64,000 nt of DNA from Hordeum vulgare subsp. vulgare (Eukaryota; Streptophyta; Magnoliopsida; Poales; Poaceae), in NCBI RefSeq assembly GCF_904849725.1, contig NC_058518.1, forward strand, positions 331,226,581 through 331,290,580, written 5' to 3'. This document shows positions 32,713 through 44,592 of this stretch, one piece after another. Position numbers and translations under genes: made by a program. The notes beneath the pieces are model-generated. The model saw only the letters and a list, made by a program, of their open reading frames with translations, was not told the DNA's origin and searched no databases. The first letter of the stretch is position 1; each line of letters starts with the position of its first letter.

Positions 32713-32889
32713 GAGACTCTCTCAACCAGATAGCACATCGTCCACGCCTAGCTCTATGCCATCTGGGGCCTATTGACAGGAATATTACATTACCCTCGGG
32801 CCTGCATCCTGGTCCATAATGTGTGGGCTTCTAGTCATATGCAAGTCGTGGGTTTGAAATTTCCTATTAAGTTGGCAGGCTTCTTTTTT
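32713..32889 (+). ncRNA. Predicted Pol III transcript of about 175 nt, unknown identity
   Basis: The start is predicted 23-24 bases after the TATA box, at G32713. The first run of four or more T on the plus strand is at 32884-32889, a Pol III terminator. There are no earlier TTTT runs, so the unit is clean. The sequence does not resemble U6, U3, U6atac, 7SL, MRP or telomerase RNA as I know them (no U6 start GTCCCTTCGG, no telomere template). A weak B-box-like GGTTTGAAAT sits at 32851. It may be an unrecognised small RNA gene or a promoter fused to unrelated sequence. Confidence 0.4.
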
Positions 32890-34640
32890 CGTATGTCACT
32901 TGTTTATTTTTTTTGACCATCTCCACGTCACCCCAAATTTGTTGTAGATGATGGCATGCATGTAGTAAACATCATTATAAAAGAAATTTCAACAATAATG
33001 AAGTTTACACTGTCCCCCTAAGGCAACGTATGACGTATGTCCCTTTGTTTCACCGAGCCACTATAAATTATAACAAATTCAAAAAATGGAAAACTTTCAT
33101 ATTCTATCTATGTTTATGAAAGAGAAGGGGCATGCAAAATGTGAGGTGATATGAAGTAGGTCAAAAAAATCACCTTGTTAGGAAAACTAGCTTAGTTTTC
33201 TTGATTCTTGAAAAAATGATATGTAAAAAAGTCCTTGATCGTGGATAGATATACCTCACAACACTAGTGCATATAATGCTATGTCACTCATAAATTGTGA
33301 AGTGCACTCTCACTTCACAATTTATGAAATGTCAGAGCTTCACGTGCACGAGAACGGTCAGTTATGGTTGCCACGTTGAAGGACTTAACATCCTAGTTGA
33401 AGGACTTAACATCCTAGCCGGATGAGGCTATTTAAATCGGTGATTGCGCTCCTCGGTAAGCAGTGTGGTACTAAAATTAAAGGACCTAACACGGGCGCCT
33501 TCCAAAGAAATATTAAACCCACCCAAAATTAAAACATAATGTGCCAATTCTCCCGCAAATAAAAAAATAATGTGCAAACTGTCCCTCCTATTTTGGTGTT
33601 CGATCAACCGCGTACATGTGCATGTTTCCACCTAAAATTGACGAAGGAGTTTTATTTAAGTGACGAAGTGTGCATGACCTTGACCTCTCTCTCCCGGAAA
33701 AATTGAATTTTCACCCCCAAATCTCGCCCGCGCCTCCAGTGTTAGATCGCCTCTGCCTATCCACCCACGTTTTTGCTGGCGCCGCCCAAACACCTACATT
33801 ATTGCCGGCGAGGATGATCCTACCTGCCGGGGAGGGGGCATGGGTGGTGCACTCCGTGCGGCGGATGTGGACCCCATGCAGGAACTGGTTGACAAGGACT
33901 TCGTCGCCGTCGATTCGCAGCCGCAGCTGGTCAAGGACATCACCAACGAGAGTGAATCAGTTAGTGTGTGCACAGATTAACCCTAGAATTTGCCGTCTCG
34001 AGGTTAACCTAGAAAGTGCTCTCTTTGTATGAACGAGCATTCAAAAACCCTAGCAATTACAACTTATAGAAAGAGGTGGCATCTTAAGGCAAAACTTGGT
34101 GAGTTGGCTAACATATTGAGGAGAGTGTAGACCTAAAAGCATGGATCATGTTGTATCCATAGCCACTTTGTAACTAGACTATTTGCCTTGAACTCTGCAT
34201 CACTTTGATGTTAGTTTGGTATACGACGTGGTATCTTAATGTGGCCATTTCTTTGAATATAAATCTATGTTAATCGATGTGCTTATGTACCGTTTTTCAT
34301 GCTATTTCTATGTTTAGTTGGCCATTCAGTTCATCTATCTGCTATCTTAATGTGGCCATTTCTATGAATCTATGTGACCTTGGATGCAAATTTGGTCCAG
34401 GTATTAATATAAAATGTTAATAATATAAGTTTGGTTACACAAGTGCCAAGACACTCTCAAATACATAACAAGTGATTGCCACCAAATACATAACATACAT
34501 ACATAACAAGTTCTGGTCATCAAATACATAACTTAATATTGTCACATAGCGAATAATGCATAAAACTAAAGAATCTTCTTATCTTCACGTCCATCATCTT
34601 CAACAACACATCCATGTTCCCACCTTTAGCATACAAAGAA
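32890..34640. other. Intergenic sequence with one hairpin and one exon-like stretch
   Basis: Mostly AT-rich and noncoding. At about 33810-33960 a GC-rich stretch reads ADVDPMQELVDKDFVAVDSQ in one frame and then meets a T-rich sequence. It may be a lone exon of a gene fragment, but there is no second exon to support it. Confidence 0.4.
33289..33326. repeat. Perfect 16-bp hairpin with 6-base loop
   Basis: CATAAATTGTGAAGTG (33289-33304) is followed by CACTCT and its exact inverted copy (33311-33326). It is not part of a recognised element. Confidence 0.8.
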
Positions 34641-35116
34641 TGGAAAATTTCATACGAAATACATATAAAGAATGGCATTTGGATAGACAGTCTCATAAAT
34701 ATGATAAATGCAAGCCTCATGTAGCCCACATAAAACAGATTGAACCTCATATAATGCACCTTCTGATATGACTGTGTTTGAAAACTCACAATATGGTAAT
34801 TTCAAAATCACAATGCAATGTCAGAAGCACACACACATACCAATTTGAATACCAAGTTCATATACTAAATATTGAATTAATAAGAATTTGGCAACGTGCA
34901 AAATTACTGCTGCAATGTAGGAAATAGTTAAAAAAATAGGGGTTCATATGACCAATACCATTATAATGCTCAATCGAAAGCAATAAAAGAACATGCAAGA
35001 GGAAGTTATCATGGAACAGAGGGCTCAACCACCGTGGACTTATGAAACACCACTCCATTTCTAAGTTTCAATAAAGTCCAACAGAAAATTCCAGACGCAA
35101 AACATATAAAGGACAA

Positions 35117-35303
35117 TAGTTTTTCTACACCCCAGCTCGATGCACCCATGGTGCACCCACACAAAAACACATAGCAAAACATTTCAAAAGTATCAGAATT
35201 TTATGAATTTTTTTGCTATGTTTTCTTGCGTGGGTGCACCATGGGTGCATGGAAGGTGGGTGCAACCACCATGGGTGCATCGAGCTGGGGTGTAGAAAAA
35301 CTA
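35117..35303. mobile_element. Hairpin (foldback) element, 187 bp, copy 1
   Basis: The outer arms TAGTTTTTCTACACCCCAGC and its complement pair over about 35 bp (through GATGCACCCATGG). A second inner stem (GGTGCACCCAC and CATAGCAAAA) pairs as well. Possible TA duplication. The superfamily is not clear. Confidence 0.75.
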
Positions 35304-35810
35304 CTCTTATAAAAACAGAATGGGTTTGGATAGAAAATTTCATAAAATATGATATATGCAAGCATCATCTAGCCCATAGAAAACTAATCAAACTTCATAT
35401 AATGCTCCTTGTAATATAATGTACATGTTAAATAATGCGTTCATTTGATAGTGTGCATATGACTGTGTTTGAAAACTCACAATATGGTAATTTCAAAATC
35501 ACGAGGCAATCTGACACAAGCACACACACACATACCAATTTTAATACCAAGTTCACATAACTACATGTTGAATTAATATGAATTTGGCAACATGCAAAAT
35601 TATTGCTGCAATTTAGGAAGTAGTTAAAAATAGGAGTTCATATGACCAATACCATTATAATTCTCAATTGAAAGCAATAATAGAACATGCAAGAGGAACT
35701 TAACATGGAACATAGGGCTCAACCACCCTAGACTTATCAAACACCACTCTATTTCTAAGTTTCAGTAAAGTCCAACGGAAAATTTCAGACGCAGAACATA
35801 TAAAGGAGAG

Positions 35811-35997
35811 TAGTTTTTCTACATCCGAGCTCGATGCATCCATGATGCACCCACATAACAACACATAGCAAAACATTCCAAAAGTTTCAGAATTTTATGA
35901 AATGTTTTGCTATGTTTTCTTGCCTGGGTGCACCGTGTGTGCATAGAAGGTGGGTGCAACCACCACGGGTGCATCGAGATGGGGTGTAGAAAAACTA
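35811..35997. mobile_element. Hairpin (foldback) element, 187 bp, copy 2
   Basis: It has the same structure and exactly the same length as copy 1, with point differences (for example CATCCGAGC for CACCCCAGC in the left arm). It sits at the same place in the next tandem unit, so it was duplicated with the array rather than inserted twice. Confidence 0.75.
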
Positions 35998-36914
35998 CTC
36001 TTATAAAAAGAGAATGGATTGGGATAGACAATTTCATAAAATATGATAAATGCAAGCATCATCTAGCCCATAGAAAACTAATCAAACTTCATATAATGCT
36101 CCTTGTGATATAATGTACAGGTTAAATGATGTGTTCATTTGATAGTGTCCATATGACTGTGTTTGAAAACTCAAAATATGGTAATTTCAAACTCACAAGG
36201 AAATCCGTCACAAGCACACACACATACCAATTTGAATACCAAGTTCACATAACTAAATGTTGAATTAGTATGAGTTTGGCAAGATGCAAAATTACTGCTG
36301 CAATTTAGGAAGTAGTTGAAAATAGGGTTTCATATGACCAGTACCATTATACTTCTCAATTGAAATAAATACATCCACCACTCTCTTTGAAAATGGCATT
36401 TTATCAAATTACTTCAAAAAAATATAATGCTCCTTCTAATATAATTCACTGGTTTAATGATGTGTTCATTTGATAGTGTGCATATGACTTGTATCACTTT
36501 TATCAAATTTACCAATCCACATAGCAAATATATTTTTGACGTTGTCATGGATAAATTACTTGCACTCAAACAAATAGCTAAACTGCACTGAAACAACAGA
36601 CTAAACTACACTGAAACAAAAGGCTAAACTACACTGCATCGTCACTAAGCCAACACCCTCATTGTAAGCATGAGGCAGCTGTAAAATCAGGTCGACTGCG
36701 AAGCTTACCCTAAACCCCATGGCCGTGGTTGAGAGAGGCGAGGGAACAATGGAGAACGACGGAGAAGCGACGTCTCGGCCACCGACTGCCTCCTATTGCG
36801 GATGGAGGACGTAGAATCCGATGGCTCTGGCTAGCAGTCCATCCTCACGAACGGCACCGCGTATTTGCAAGACGGGTCATCTTGTGGATGTTCGACCTTG
36901 GATCTGTACGCCCA

Positions 36915-37014
36915 TCACACCCGGCTTATTGGTCGCACCTTCGAATTTGTCTGCTCCATCGCCCAAAGGAGATACTCGATGGACTTGACGGACTCCCGCA
37001 GGATTCCATCCCGG
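36915..37014 (-). pseudogene. 3' part of a minus-strand coding sequence split by the copia element
   Basis: Continuing the frame of 47706-47864 across the GAGTA duplication, this part reads RDGILRESVKSIEYLLWAME, then further to a stop at 36915. The junction keeps the frame if one GAGTA is removed. The sequence on to 36720 is still GC-rich but has stops. Family not recognised; the text is Glu/Arg-rich and helical. Confidence 0.6.
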
Positions 37015-37019
37015 GAGTA

Positions 37020-38539
37020 TGAAAGCACATAGACTCCCTTGGTGATTTTGATAATTCATGACAACATACATTGTCTCTTGGACTAACACTTTCACCTAGA
37101 TATTTCAGAATAGTCCATAGAGAGCTTTGACTAAGGATTATGTGGAGATGCCCTTGATGCATGAAAGGAATAAGATTGCCTCAAGCTTCAAGCTAGAAGA
37201 CTCTTCATTTTATATTTGTGAGAAATCACTTTGAGTCCATAGAAAAGCCAATACTATTAAAAGGGGGTGAAGTATTAAAATTAACTGGTTGCTCACGTGC
37301 TCTAAGTTAGCCACCAAAATCCTCAGTCATTTTTCCCCACATAACCATTCTGTCCAAAACCACATACTCAAAATCGGTGCCACCAAGTTTTACATTTCCG
37401 CCCCACCGAGTTTGACCTCAGACAGAACCCTAGCCATTCCCACCAAATCGGTGCAACAGAAAACCATATCGGTGCTACCGAGTTTGGGTAACCAACTTTC
37501 ACTTGCCTCCGTACACCAAATCGGAATTTCCGAGTTTGAGTATTGGTGTCACCTAGTTTGCTCATCTGACCGTTAGTCACTTTTTTGGTGCCATCGAGTT
37601 GTGTATATCGGTCTCACCGAGATATAAAAGTTGCTGCCTTTAGTACAAGTCGGTACCACCGAGTTTATGACCTCGGTGTCACCGAGTTTGCCACTTTAGG
37701 TGTAATGGTTGGATTTTGTGTGCTTCCTATATATACCCCTTCACCCACCTCTCATTCATGGGAGAAGCATTCAGAACACACACTTCATTGCCAAATCCAT
37801 TTTTCCGAGAGAGAGCCACCTACTCATGTGTTGAGACCAAGATATTCTGATCCAATCATTTGAAACTTGATCTCTAGCCTCCTCAAACTGCTTTCCACCA
37901 AATCAATCTCTTCTACCCATGCCTATTCTGTGAGACAGTGATTTTTTGTTGAGGATACTATCTTTAGAAGCACAAAAGCAAGGAGTTCCTTGTTCTACCA
38001 CATCTAATACCATTTGGAGGGTGGTGCCTCCTAGATTGGTTAGGTGTCGCTCGGGAGCCTCCTACTTCGTGTTGTGGAGTTGAACCAAGATGTTTGTAAG
38101 GGGAAAGGGATCGCCTACTTCGTGAAGATCTACCGTGAGTGAGGCTAGTCCTTCATAGACGAAAGTCATGGTGGAAACAAGGCCGCTTCTTCGTGGACCC
38201 TTCATGGGTGGAGCCCTTCATGGACTCTCGCAGTCGTTACCCTCCATAGGTTGAAGTCTCCACTAACATAGGCGTACGATAGCGCCACCTATCGGAACCA
38301 TGCCAAAAATCACCGTGTCAACCTGATGCATTTGATCTCCCTACTCTCCTCCTTTACATGTGCAAAGTCTTTACTTTTCCGCTGCCATATATCTTGACTA
38401 GCATGTGTAGAGTGTACTAGACTTGTTAGTATTGCTGTAATTCTGCCCTCTATCAAAGTTAGTAAGGCTAGGATTTTTATCTTGACAAGTAGTCTATTCA
38501 AACCCCCCCCCTCTAGACACATCTTCTTTCGATCCCTCA
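37020..38539 (+). repeat. 5' LTR of the SIRE-type element (1520 bp)
   Basis: It starts TGAAAGCACATAG and ends GATCCCTCA, directly before the primer-binding site. Its middle is rich in repeats of 'ccaccgagttt' and 'tcggtg' (37370-37700). Confidence 0.93.
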
Positions 38540-38540
38540 A

Positions 38541-38552
38541 TTGGTATCAGAG
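38541..38552 (+). promoter_or_regulatory. Primer-binding site (initiator-Met tRNA)
   Basis: TTGGTATCAGAG, the standard copia primer-binding site, begins two bases after the LTR end. Confidence 0.9.
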
Positions 38553-38642
38553 AAAGATCTCCAAAATCTTGGTTTAATCACCATTGGAGGAAGATTAATT
38601 TGACTAGTTCTTGGATTTCTAGTTGTAGAGTGCCCATTCTCA

Positions 38643-39025
38643 ATGGTGAGTAGTTTAGACAATGGAAAGATGAAATGCTTGATATATTTGATGAGTTCCA
38701 TTTGCGCAAGTATGTTGAATATCCCAATGTGCCTCCCATTGCTCCCGTGCATCCTTCTCATGATGATGAAATTGATATGCTTGGTAATCTTAACATTGTC
38801 AATATAATCGTTAGAGGTCTACCAAGAAATGTGCTTAATCAAATACAAAACTTTGAGTATGTTCATACTTTGTGGAAAGATTTTGAGGAAAGATATCCAA
38901 ATTATTCTTTGAAAAATCTTGATATCATTGTCCACAGATGCATTGCCTTTCACAAAATGAAGCCAACCGATCCTAATTTTGATAAATGTCTATTTGAGCT
39001 TCATGACCTCATGTGTGCTAAATAA
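38643..39025 (+). pseudogene. gag remnant (UBN2-type) of the SIRE-type element
   Basis: The reading QWKDEMLDIFDEFHLRKYVE and later DPNFDKCLFELHDLMCAK fits the N-terminal part of SIRE-type Gag. A TAG within the block that should precede RQWKDEM, and the stop at 39023-39025, interrupt it. No CCHC knuckle is found downstream, where the sequence jumps to the protease. Confidence 0.75.
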
Positions 39026-39239
39026 GATGTCATTACTATTAACAATATCATTGTTGAAGCCATTCACATGCATAAATATGAATATTGTGACCGTCAAAAT
39101 TCTGATGAAACTCTTGTTTATGACGAGGGAACTTCATCCGATGATGACTATTGGAGCATGGCTAGTACAATGAAGAGGAAGCATTTGACATTGAGTATGA
39201 GAAGACCATGAGGAACCTTTAGTCTTATGGAAAACCTTA

Positions 39240-41482
39240 GAGACTACATGGCTGGTGGAAAGAGTGGGTTCTCGACAGTGGATGCACCGATCACATGACC
39301 GGAGATAAAGACATGTTCCATGAGATTACACCAAACCGTGGATCTCGAAATTATGTGACTTTTGGAGATAACTCCAAAGGTAAGGTACTTGGTCTTGGTA
39401 AGGTGGTCATATCTCATGATAGTTCCATTTCAAAATGTCATGCTTGTTGAATCCCTTGGCTACAATCTTCTTTCCCTATCTAGACTAGCAGACTTTGGTT
39501 TCGATGTGCTATTTACGAAAGTTGACTACTGAGTGTTTCATAGCGACAACCATAAAGTTGTCTTTACAAGTTTCCGTAGAGGTGATCTATACATTGTTGA
39601 TTTCTCTAAAATATCCAAACCTCATACATGTCTTATTGCTAAATCTTCTAGGGGTTGGTTATGGCATAGAAGGTTAGGACATGTAGGTATGCGTAATCTT
39701 GACAAACTTGTCAAAGGTAATCATATTCTTGGTGTTAATGATGTTATATTTGACAAAGATGGACTTCGTAGTGCCTGTCAAGCAAGAAAGCAAGTTGGTT
39801 GAAGTCATCCCGTGAAGAACATCATGACTACAAGAAGACCACTCGAGCTGCTTCACATGGATCTCTTTGGTCTCAATGCTTACAAGAGCCTCGGTGGAAA
39901 TTCTTATGGTTTAGTCATTGTTGATGATTTTTTCAGATTTACGTGGGTACTATTTCTTGATGATAAGTCGCAAGTATAAAAGATCTTCAAGAACTTCGCT
40001 CGGAAAGCTAAAAATCAGTTTGAAGTGAAGATCAAGAAAGTTTGGAGCGACAACAGAACTGAGTTCAAGAACACTAATGTGGATATTTTTCTTGACGAAG
40101 AAGGTATCTCACATGAGTTCTCGGCGACGTACACACCTCAACAAAATGGAGTTGTTGAGAGGAAGAATTGGACTCTCATAGAGATGGCAAGAACGATGCT
40201 TGACGAATACAAGACTCCAAGACACTTTTGGGCAGAAGTCGTGGAAACAGCTTGCCATGCCATAAACCGACTTTACCTACATAAGCTTTTTGGTAAAACG
40301 ACATACGAGCTACTCACCGGTAACAAACCCCAAGTTATATACTTTCGGGTATTCAACTCTAAGTGCTATATTTTAGACAAGCATCGTCGCTCTAAATTTG
40401 CTCCTAAATCTTATAAAGGTTTCCTACTCGATTACGGATCGAACTCTCACACTTATCGTGTCTACAACACCTTCACTCGAAAAGTTGAAGATACGGTAGT
40501 TGTGAAGTTTGATGAGACTAATGGTTCACAATTCGAACAATTGCCAAATGATGTAGGAGATAAGGAACCTTTGGAAGCCATCAAAGAGTTATCTAATGGA
40601 AAGATTCATCCCATGAAGGTGAAGGAAATTATTTCATCAACTCAAGTGGAAGCTCCTACTTTGTGTCAAGGAGAACCACAAAATGGCATGGAAGCATCCA
40701 CAAGCGGTACACGACATGATGAAGAAGAGGAAGAAGTACATCGTGAAGATCCACTTCAACCTTCCTCACCACCACCTCAAGGAGATGTTGACGTCAATGA
40801 CAACGTGCAAGATGATGATGATGAAGAAGAGGAAGCTCCTCCATACAACAAGAAGAAGCTGTCAAGAGTTAGAGCAAGAGTGGACAGAGATCATCCGTTG
40901 AATCAAATCTACGGTGATATAAAAAACGGGAGAACCACTCGATCTAAATCTCGTTTAGATAACTTTTGTGAGCAGTATTCTTTCATCTCTAGCATTGAAC
41001 CTTTGAAGTTTGAAGAAGCCCTTCAAAACCCGGATTGGGTGAATGCCATGCACGAAGAGCTACACAACTTCGAGAGTAACGAAGTGTGGACACTTGTTGA
41101 AAAGCCCGAAAGCGAGCAGAACATCATTGGTACAAGATGGGTGTTTCGGAACAAGAAAGATGAAGATGGACAAGTTTTACTCAACAAGGCGCATCTCGTA
41201 GCCCAAGGATACACACAAGTCGAAGGTATGGACTACGGTGAGACTTATGCACCTATTGCTAGACTTGAAGCCATTCACATTCTTCTCGCTTATGCCAATC
41301 ACCATGATATTACTCTTTACAAAATAGATATCGAAAGTGCTTTTCTTAATGAAGAAATTGAGGAGGAAGTTTATGTTAAACAACCTCCCATATTCGTGAA
41401 CCCTAAGAAACCTAATCATGTTTACAAACTTCGAAAATCTTTATATGGTCTTAAACAAGCCCCTAGAGCTTGGTACAAATGA
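39240..41482 (+). pseudogene. pol: protease, integrase and first part of reverse transcriptase
   Basis: The protease core DSGCTDHMTGDKDMF is at about 39275. The integrase zinc region includes WHRRLGHVGMRNLDKLVKG (39660-39720), and the catalytic core includes LHMDLFGLNAYKS, VWSDNRTEFKN, and QQNGVVERKN with the final Glu. The reverse transcriptase begins near 40990 (NPDWVNAMHEELHNFE). It continues through IARLEAIHILLAYA and KIDIESAFLNEEIEEE to KSLYGLKQAPRAWYK, where a TGA follows. The block 40025-41482 is open for 485 codons; upstream there are stops (39535, 39800, 39978). Confidence 0.85.
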
Positions 41483-42535
41483 CTAACGAAGTTTCTTATT
41501 GAAAATGGTTTTGAAATTGGTAAAATTGATGAAACTTTATTACTAAAAGAGTTAATGGAGAACTATTTGTATGCCAAATCTATGTGGATGATATTATCTT
41601 TGGTTCTACTAACCCACATTTTAGTGAAATGTTTGGAAAGTTGATGTGAGAGAAGTATGAGATGTCCATGATGTGTGAACTGAAATTCTTCCTTGGATTG
41701 CAAATCAAACAATCGAGAGAAGGTACGTTTATCTCTCAAACCAAGTACACCAAGGACTTGATCAGGAAGTTCAACATGCAAGAATGCAAAGGTATGAGAA
41801 CCCTGCATGCCTACTAGTGGACATCTTGACCTCACTAAGGAGGACAAACCAGTTGATCAAAAAGTTTCTCGATCCATGATTGGCTCATTGCTATATCTAT
41901 GTGCCTCCCGTCCTGTCATCATGTTGAGTGTTTGCATGTGTGACTGATACCAAGCGGCACCTAAAGAGTGTCATCTATTGGATGTGAAAAGGATAGTGAG
42001 ATACCTCATACATACACCAAACTTTGGCATATGGTATCCCAAGGGATCTTATTTTAATCTTGTTGGTTATTCCGACTCGGACAATGCCGGAGACAAGGTT
42101 GACAGAAAATCCACCTCGGGTACATGTCAATTTCTTGGGATATATCTTGTGTCTTGGTCATCCAAGAAACAAAACTCGGTATCATTATCAACTGCCGAAG
42201 CTGGATACATTTTTGCTGCATCATGTTGTGCACAATTACTTTGGTTGACTCAAACTCTTAAGGATTATGGCATTCATGTTAGAAAAGTTCCATTGTTATG
42301 TGACAATGAAAGTGTTATTAAGATTGCCTATAATCCTGTGCGGCAGTCTCGGACAAAACATATTCAACTGCGACATCATTTTATTCGTGATCATGTTGCT
42401 AAAGGAGATATAAATCTCAAGCACATTCATAGTGACAAACAGTTAGCTGATATCTCTACCAAACCACTTGATAAGAAAGTGTTCTTCCACTTTAGGAGTG
42501 AGTTTAACATCATTGATGCTTCAACCCTGAGCTAG
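41483..42535 (+). pseudogene. pol: end of reverse transcriptase and RNase H
   Basis: The catalytic IYVDDIIFGSTN lies at about 41578. FFLGLQIKQSREGTFISQTK follows, then several stops at 41810-41950. The RNase H reads GYSDSDNAGD, STSGTCQFLG, LSTAEAGY and LCDNESVI in an open block to 42535. Confidence 0.85.
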
Positions 42536-44592
42536 ACTCACTCGGATGCATGCAAGGGCATGAGCTTGATTGACAATTCCTTGATGCCATTGATTTGACA
42601 CTATCTTATATTTTGGAAACTATGCTCCCTTGCATTGCATCTAACCCTCTTGTAGGTACTTGGAAGAATTACACCTCACAAGATTGCAACCAACTCACAT
42701 CAAAAGCAATCTTGATATGGCCAAGTATCAACAACCCCTTCTTCGGAGATGGAGGAAGAAGTCAACAAAATCATATCCTTGACTATAATTTGATAAAGTT
42801 ATTCACTTATGTAATTTGGATATATTATGGTCTTCCTTGCCTGACTAACCATTGTAGGTGAAAAGTGAACCAAAACGACATGGATTGCTCCCAACTCAAG
42901 ATGATCTTCATCAACTTTGAGCATCCACAACAAGTTCACCTACATGCCACGTCATCAACATCATTCGAAGGTATGTACTCATATCATTGATAAATCTTTA
43001 CACCAACTCATGAGGTAAATCAACTCAAGTGATATGAACACATTAAAAGCTTAATCGAATAATGGTAATCACATTTCGCGTTTAATGATGAGTATGACCT
43101 ATGATCAAGCAATCTTGCTTGACTCCTCAAGTGAAATACTCTAATATAGATGACCTAGTCACCGCCCCACATCTAGATGGAGTTTCCTGTATGGTTCACA
43201 TTTGTCTTTGCATACTTTCTTGGAACCATTCAACTCCCATCTAGATGTACGTATATTTTCAAATGTATATATATATTAATGTTTTGTTCCCTCTTCTTTC
43301 CTTTTTTAATTGGTATCTTATTTCCTTTTAAGTTGGAGAAAATTTTCTACTCATTTTTAGTTAAGGAGTTGATGTTCTTTCCAACTCGGTTTCATCGATT
43401 AGGGAAACTCAGTCCAACCGATTTCTCCCTAAGGCCCAATTTTCATTCTCTGTTCCATCGAACTACTTTGCATCGGTGACTCCCATATGTTCACTACCTT
43501 TGTATTTTTGATATTTTCTAGATTTTTTATTTAGGGGAAGAAAACTTCTCTAGGGGAGAAAACCTGAGTGATCCCACACACTATAAGGGGGAGAATTGTC
43601 CAGGATCCCTATCATAGGGGGAGATAGTTCAAGGAACTCTTATTCACACTATAGGGGAGAACTTTCGATGATTCCTTACCTACTACCTAAGGGGGTGAAA
43701 CTTCAAGGAACCCTTATCAAAGAGATAAGTATCAAGGGTTCCTTTCTCTCAATGAGCCCTTGACCTCTGACCTTTTTGGCAGTTAATGCCAAAGGGGGAG
43801 AAATATCAAAGCTTCCAATGAAGCTATTTATAGGGGATAAATATCACCAATAAGCTTACTTAAAGACGGAGAAACATCTATAAGGGGAGATATTTGTTCC
43901 TTAAGGAAGGTTTTACCTAAGGGGAAATCTACCTATGGGAAGATGTATCAAATCTTACATATTAAGAGGGAGTGCGATAAAATTGTTTCAATTATCTGTG
44001 TTGTGAGTTTGAACTTGTCTTGCCCTACCTACTCCCAATATCTATATGCTATGATTCAGGGGGAGAGGAAATTCTTAGATATTCATTCTTAGGGGAGAAA
44101 GTTCTTATTTATTTTGGATACATATCCATCATCAAATCCTATTTGAAACATTTCTTCAAATATCTTGGTATTTTTTGAAGCTCTTTACATCTTTACAATG
44201 GAGTACTCTTGTGGTTTCTAACATTTGTTTTCCCATTTGTACTCCTACTGCTAAGATGCTCAAGATCCTTAAGGTAAGTATATGCATCATATTCCTGCTC
44301 ATGATGATCTCTTGCTTCTTACACATATTGTTTGCAAGAGTGAGTCATGAACATGGAAGCCCTTCATTCACTTATGTTTGATGCATATAGCCAACATCTA
44401 TATGACTTGTCGTGTCCTTCTACTATGTGCGTGCCCATGCATTCCAAAGCAACCATCCTTTAAAAGGGGGATTGCACACATTTATGGGGAGCTTGTACTA
44501 GTCATATATATTTCAAAGCTATCATATTTTAATGCTTATCTTTATTTGAAGCTTTGATTGTATGTTGTCATCAATTACCAATAGGGGGAGAT
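42536..44592 (+). other. 3' internal noncoding region with an array of polypurine-tract-like motifs
   Basis: No envelope-like frame is recognisable. From 43540 to 44592 at least a dozen purine blocks of the GGGGGAGA type recur every 30-80 bp (for example 43589, 43617, 43794, 44058). The last, ATAGGGGGAGAT at 44581-44592, is the true polypurine tract next to the LTR. Confidence 0.75.

Larger units (their letters stand above)
34650..36490. repeat. Tandem array, about 693-bp unit, three copies
   Basis: The marker GACTGTGTTTGAAAAC occurs at about 34769, 35461 and 36155, giving periods of 692 and 694. The surrounding sequence ('aatatggtaatttcaaa', 'ttggcaa.atgcaaaatta.tgctgcaat') repeats with it. 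Copies differ at several percent of positions. The third copy is truncated and partly duplicated near 36420-36490. The array has no conserved reading frame. Confidence 0.85.

Noticed and set aside
32713..32889. tRNA-like reading of the Pol III transcript (weak B box at 32851)
   Set aside because: The arms do not fold into a cloverleaf and the A box is missing.
37020..38539. Independent solo LTR
   Set aside because: It is followed by a primer-binding site and gag, and the GAGTA duplication pairs it with the end at 47700.
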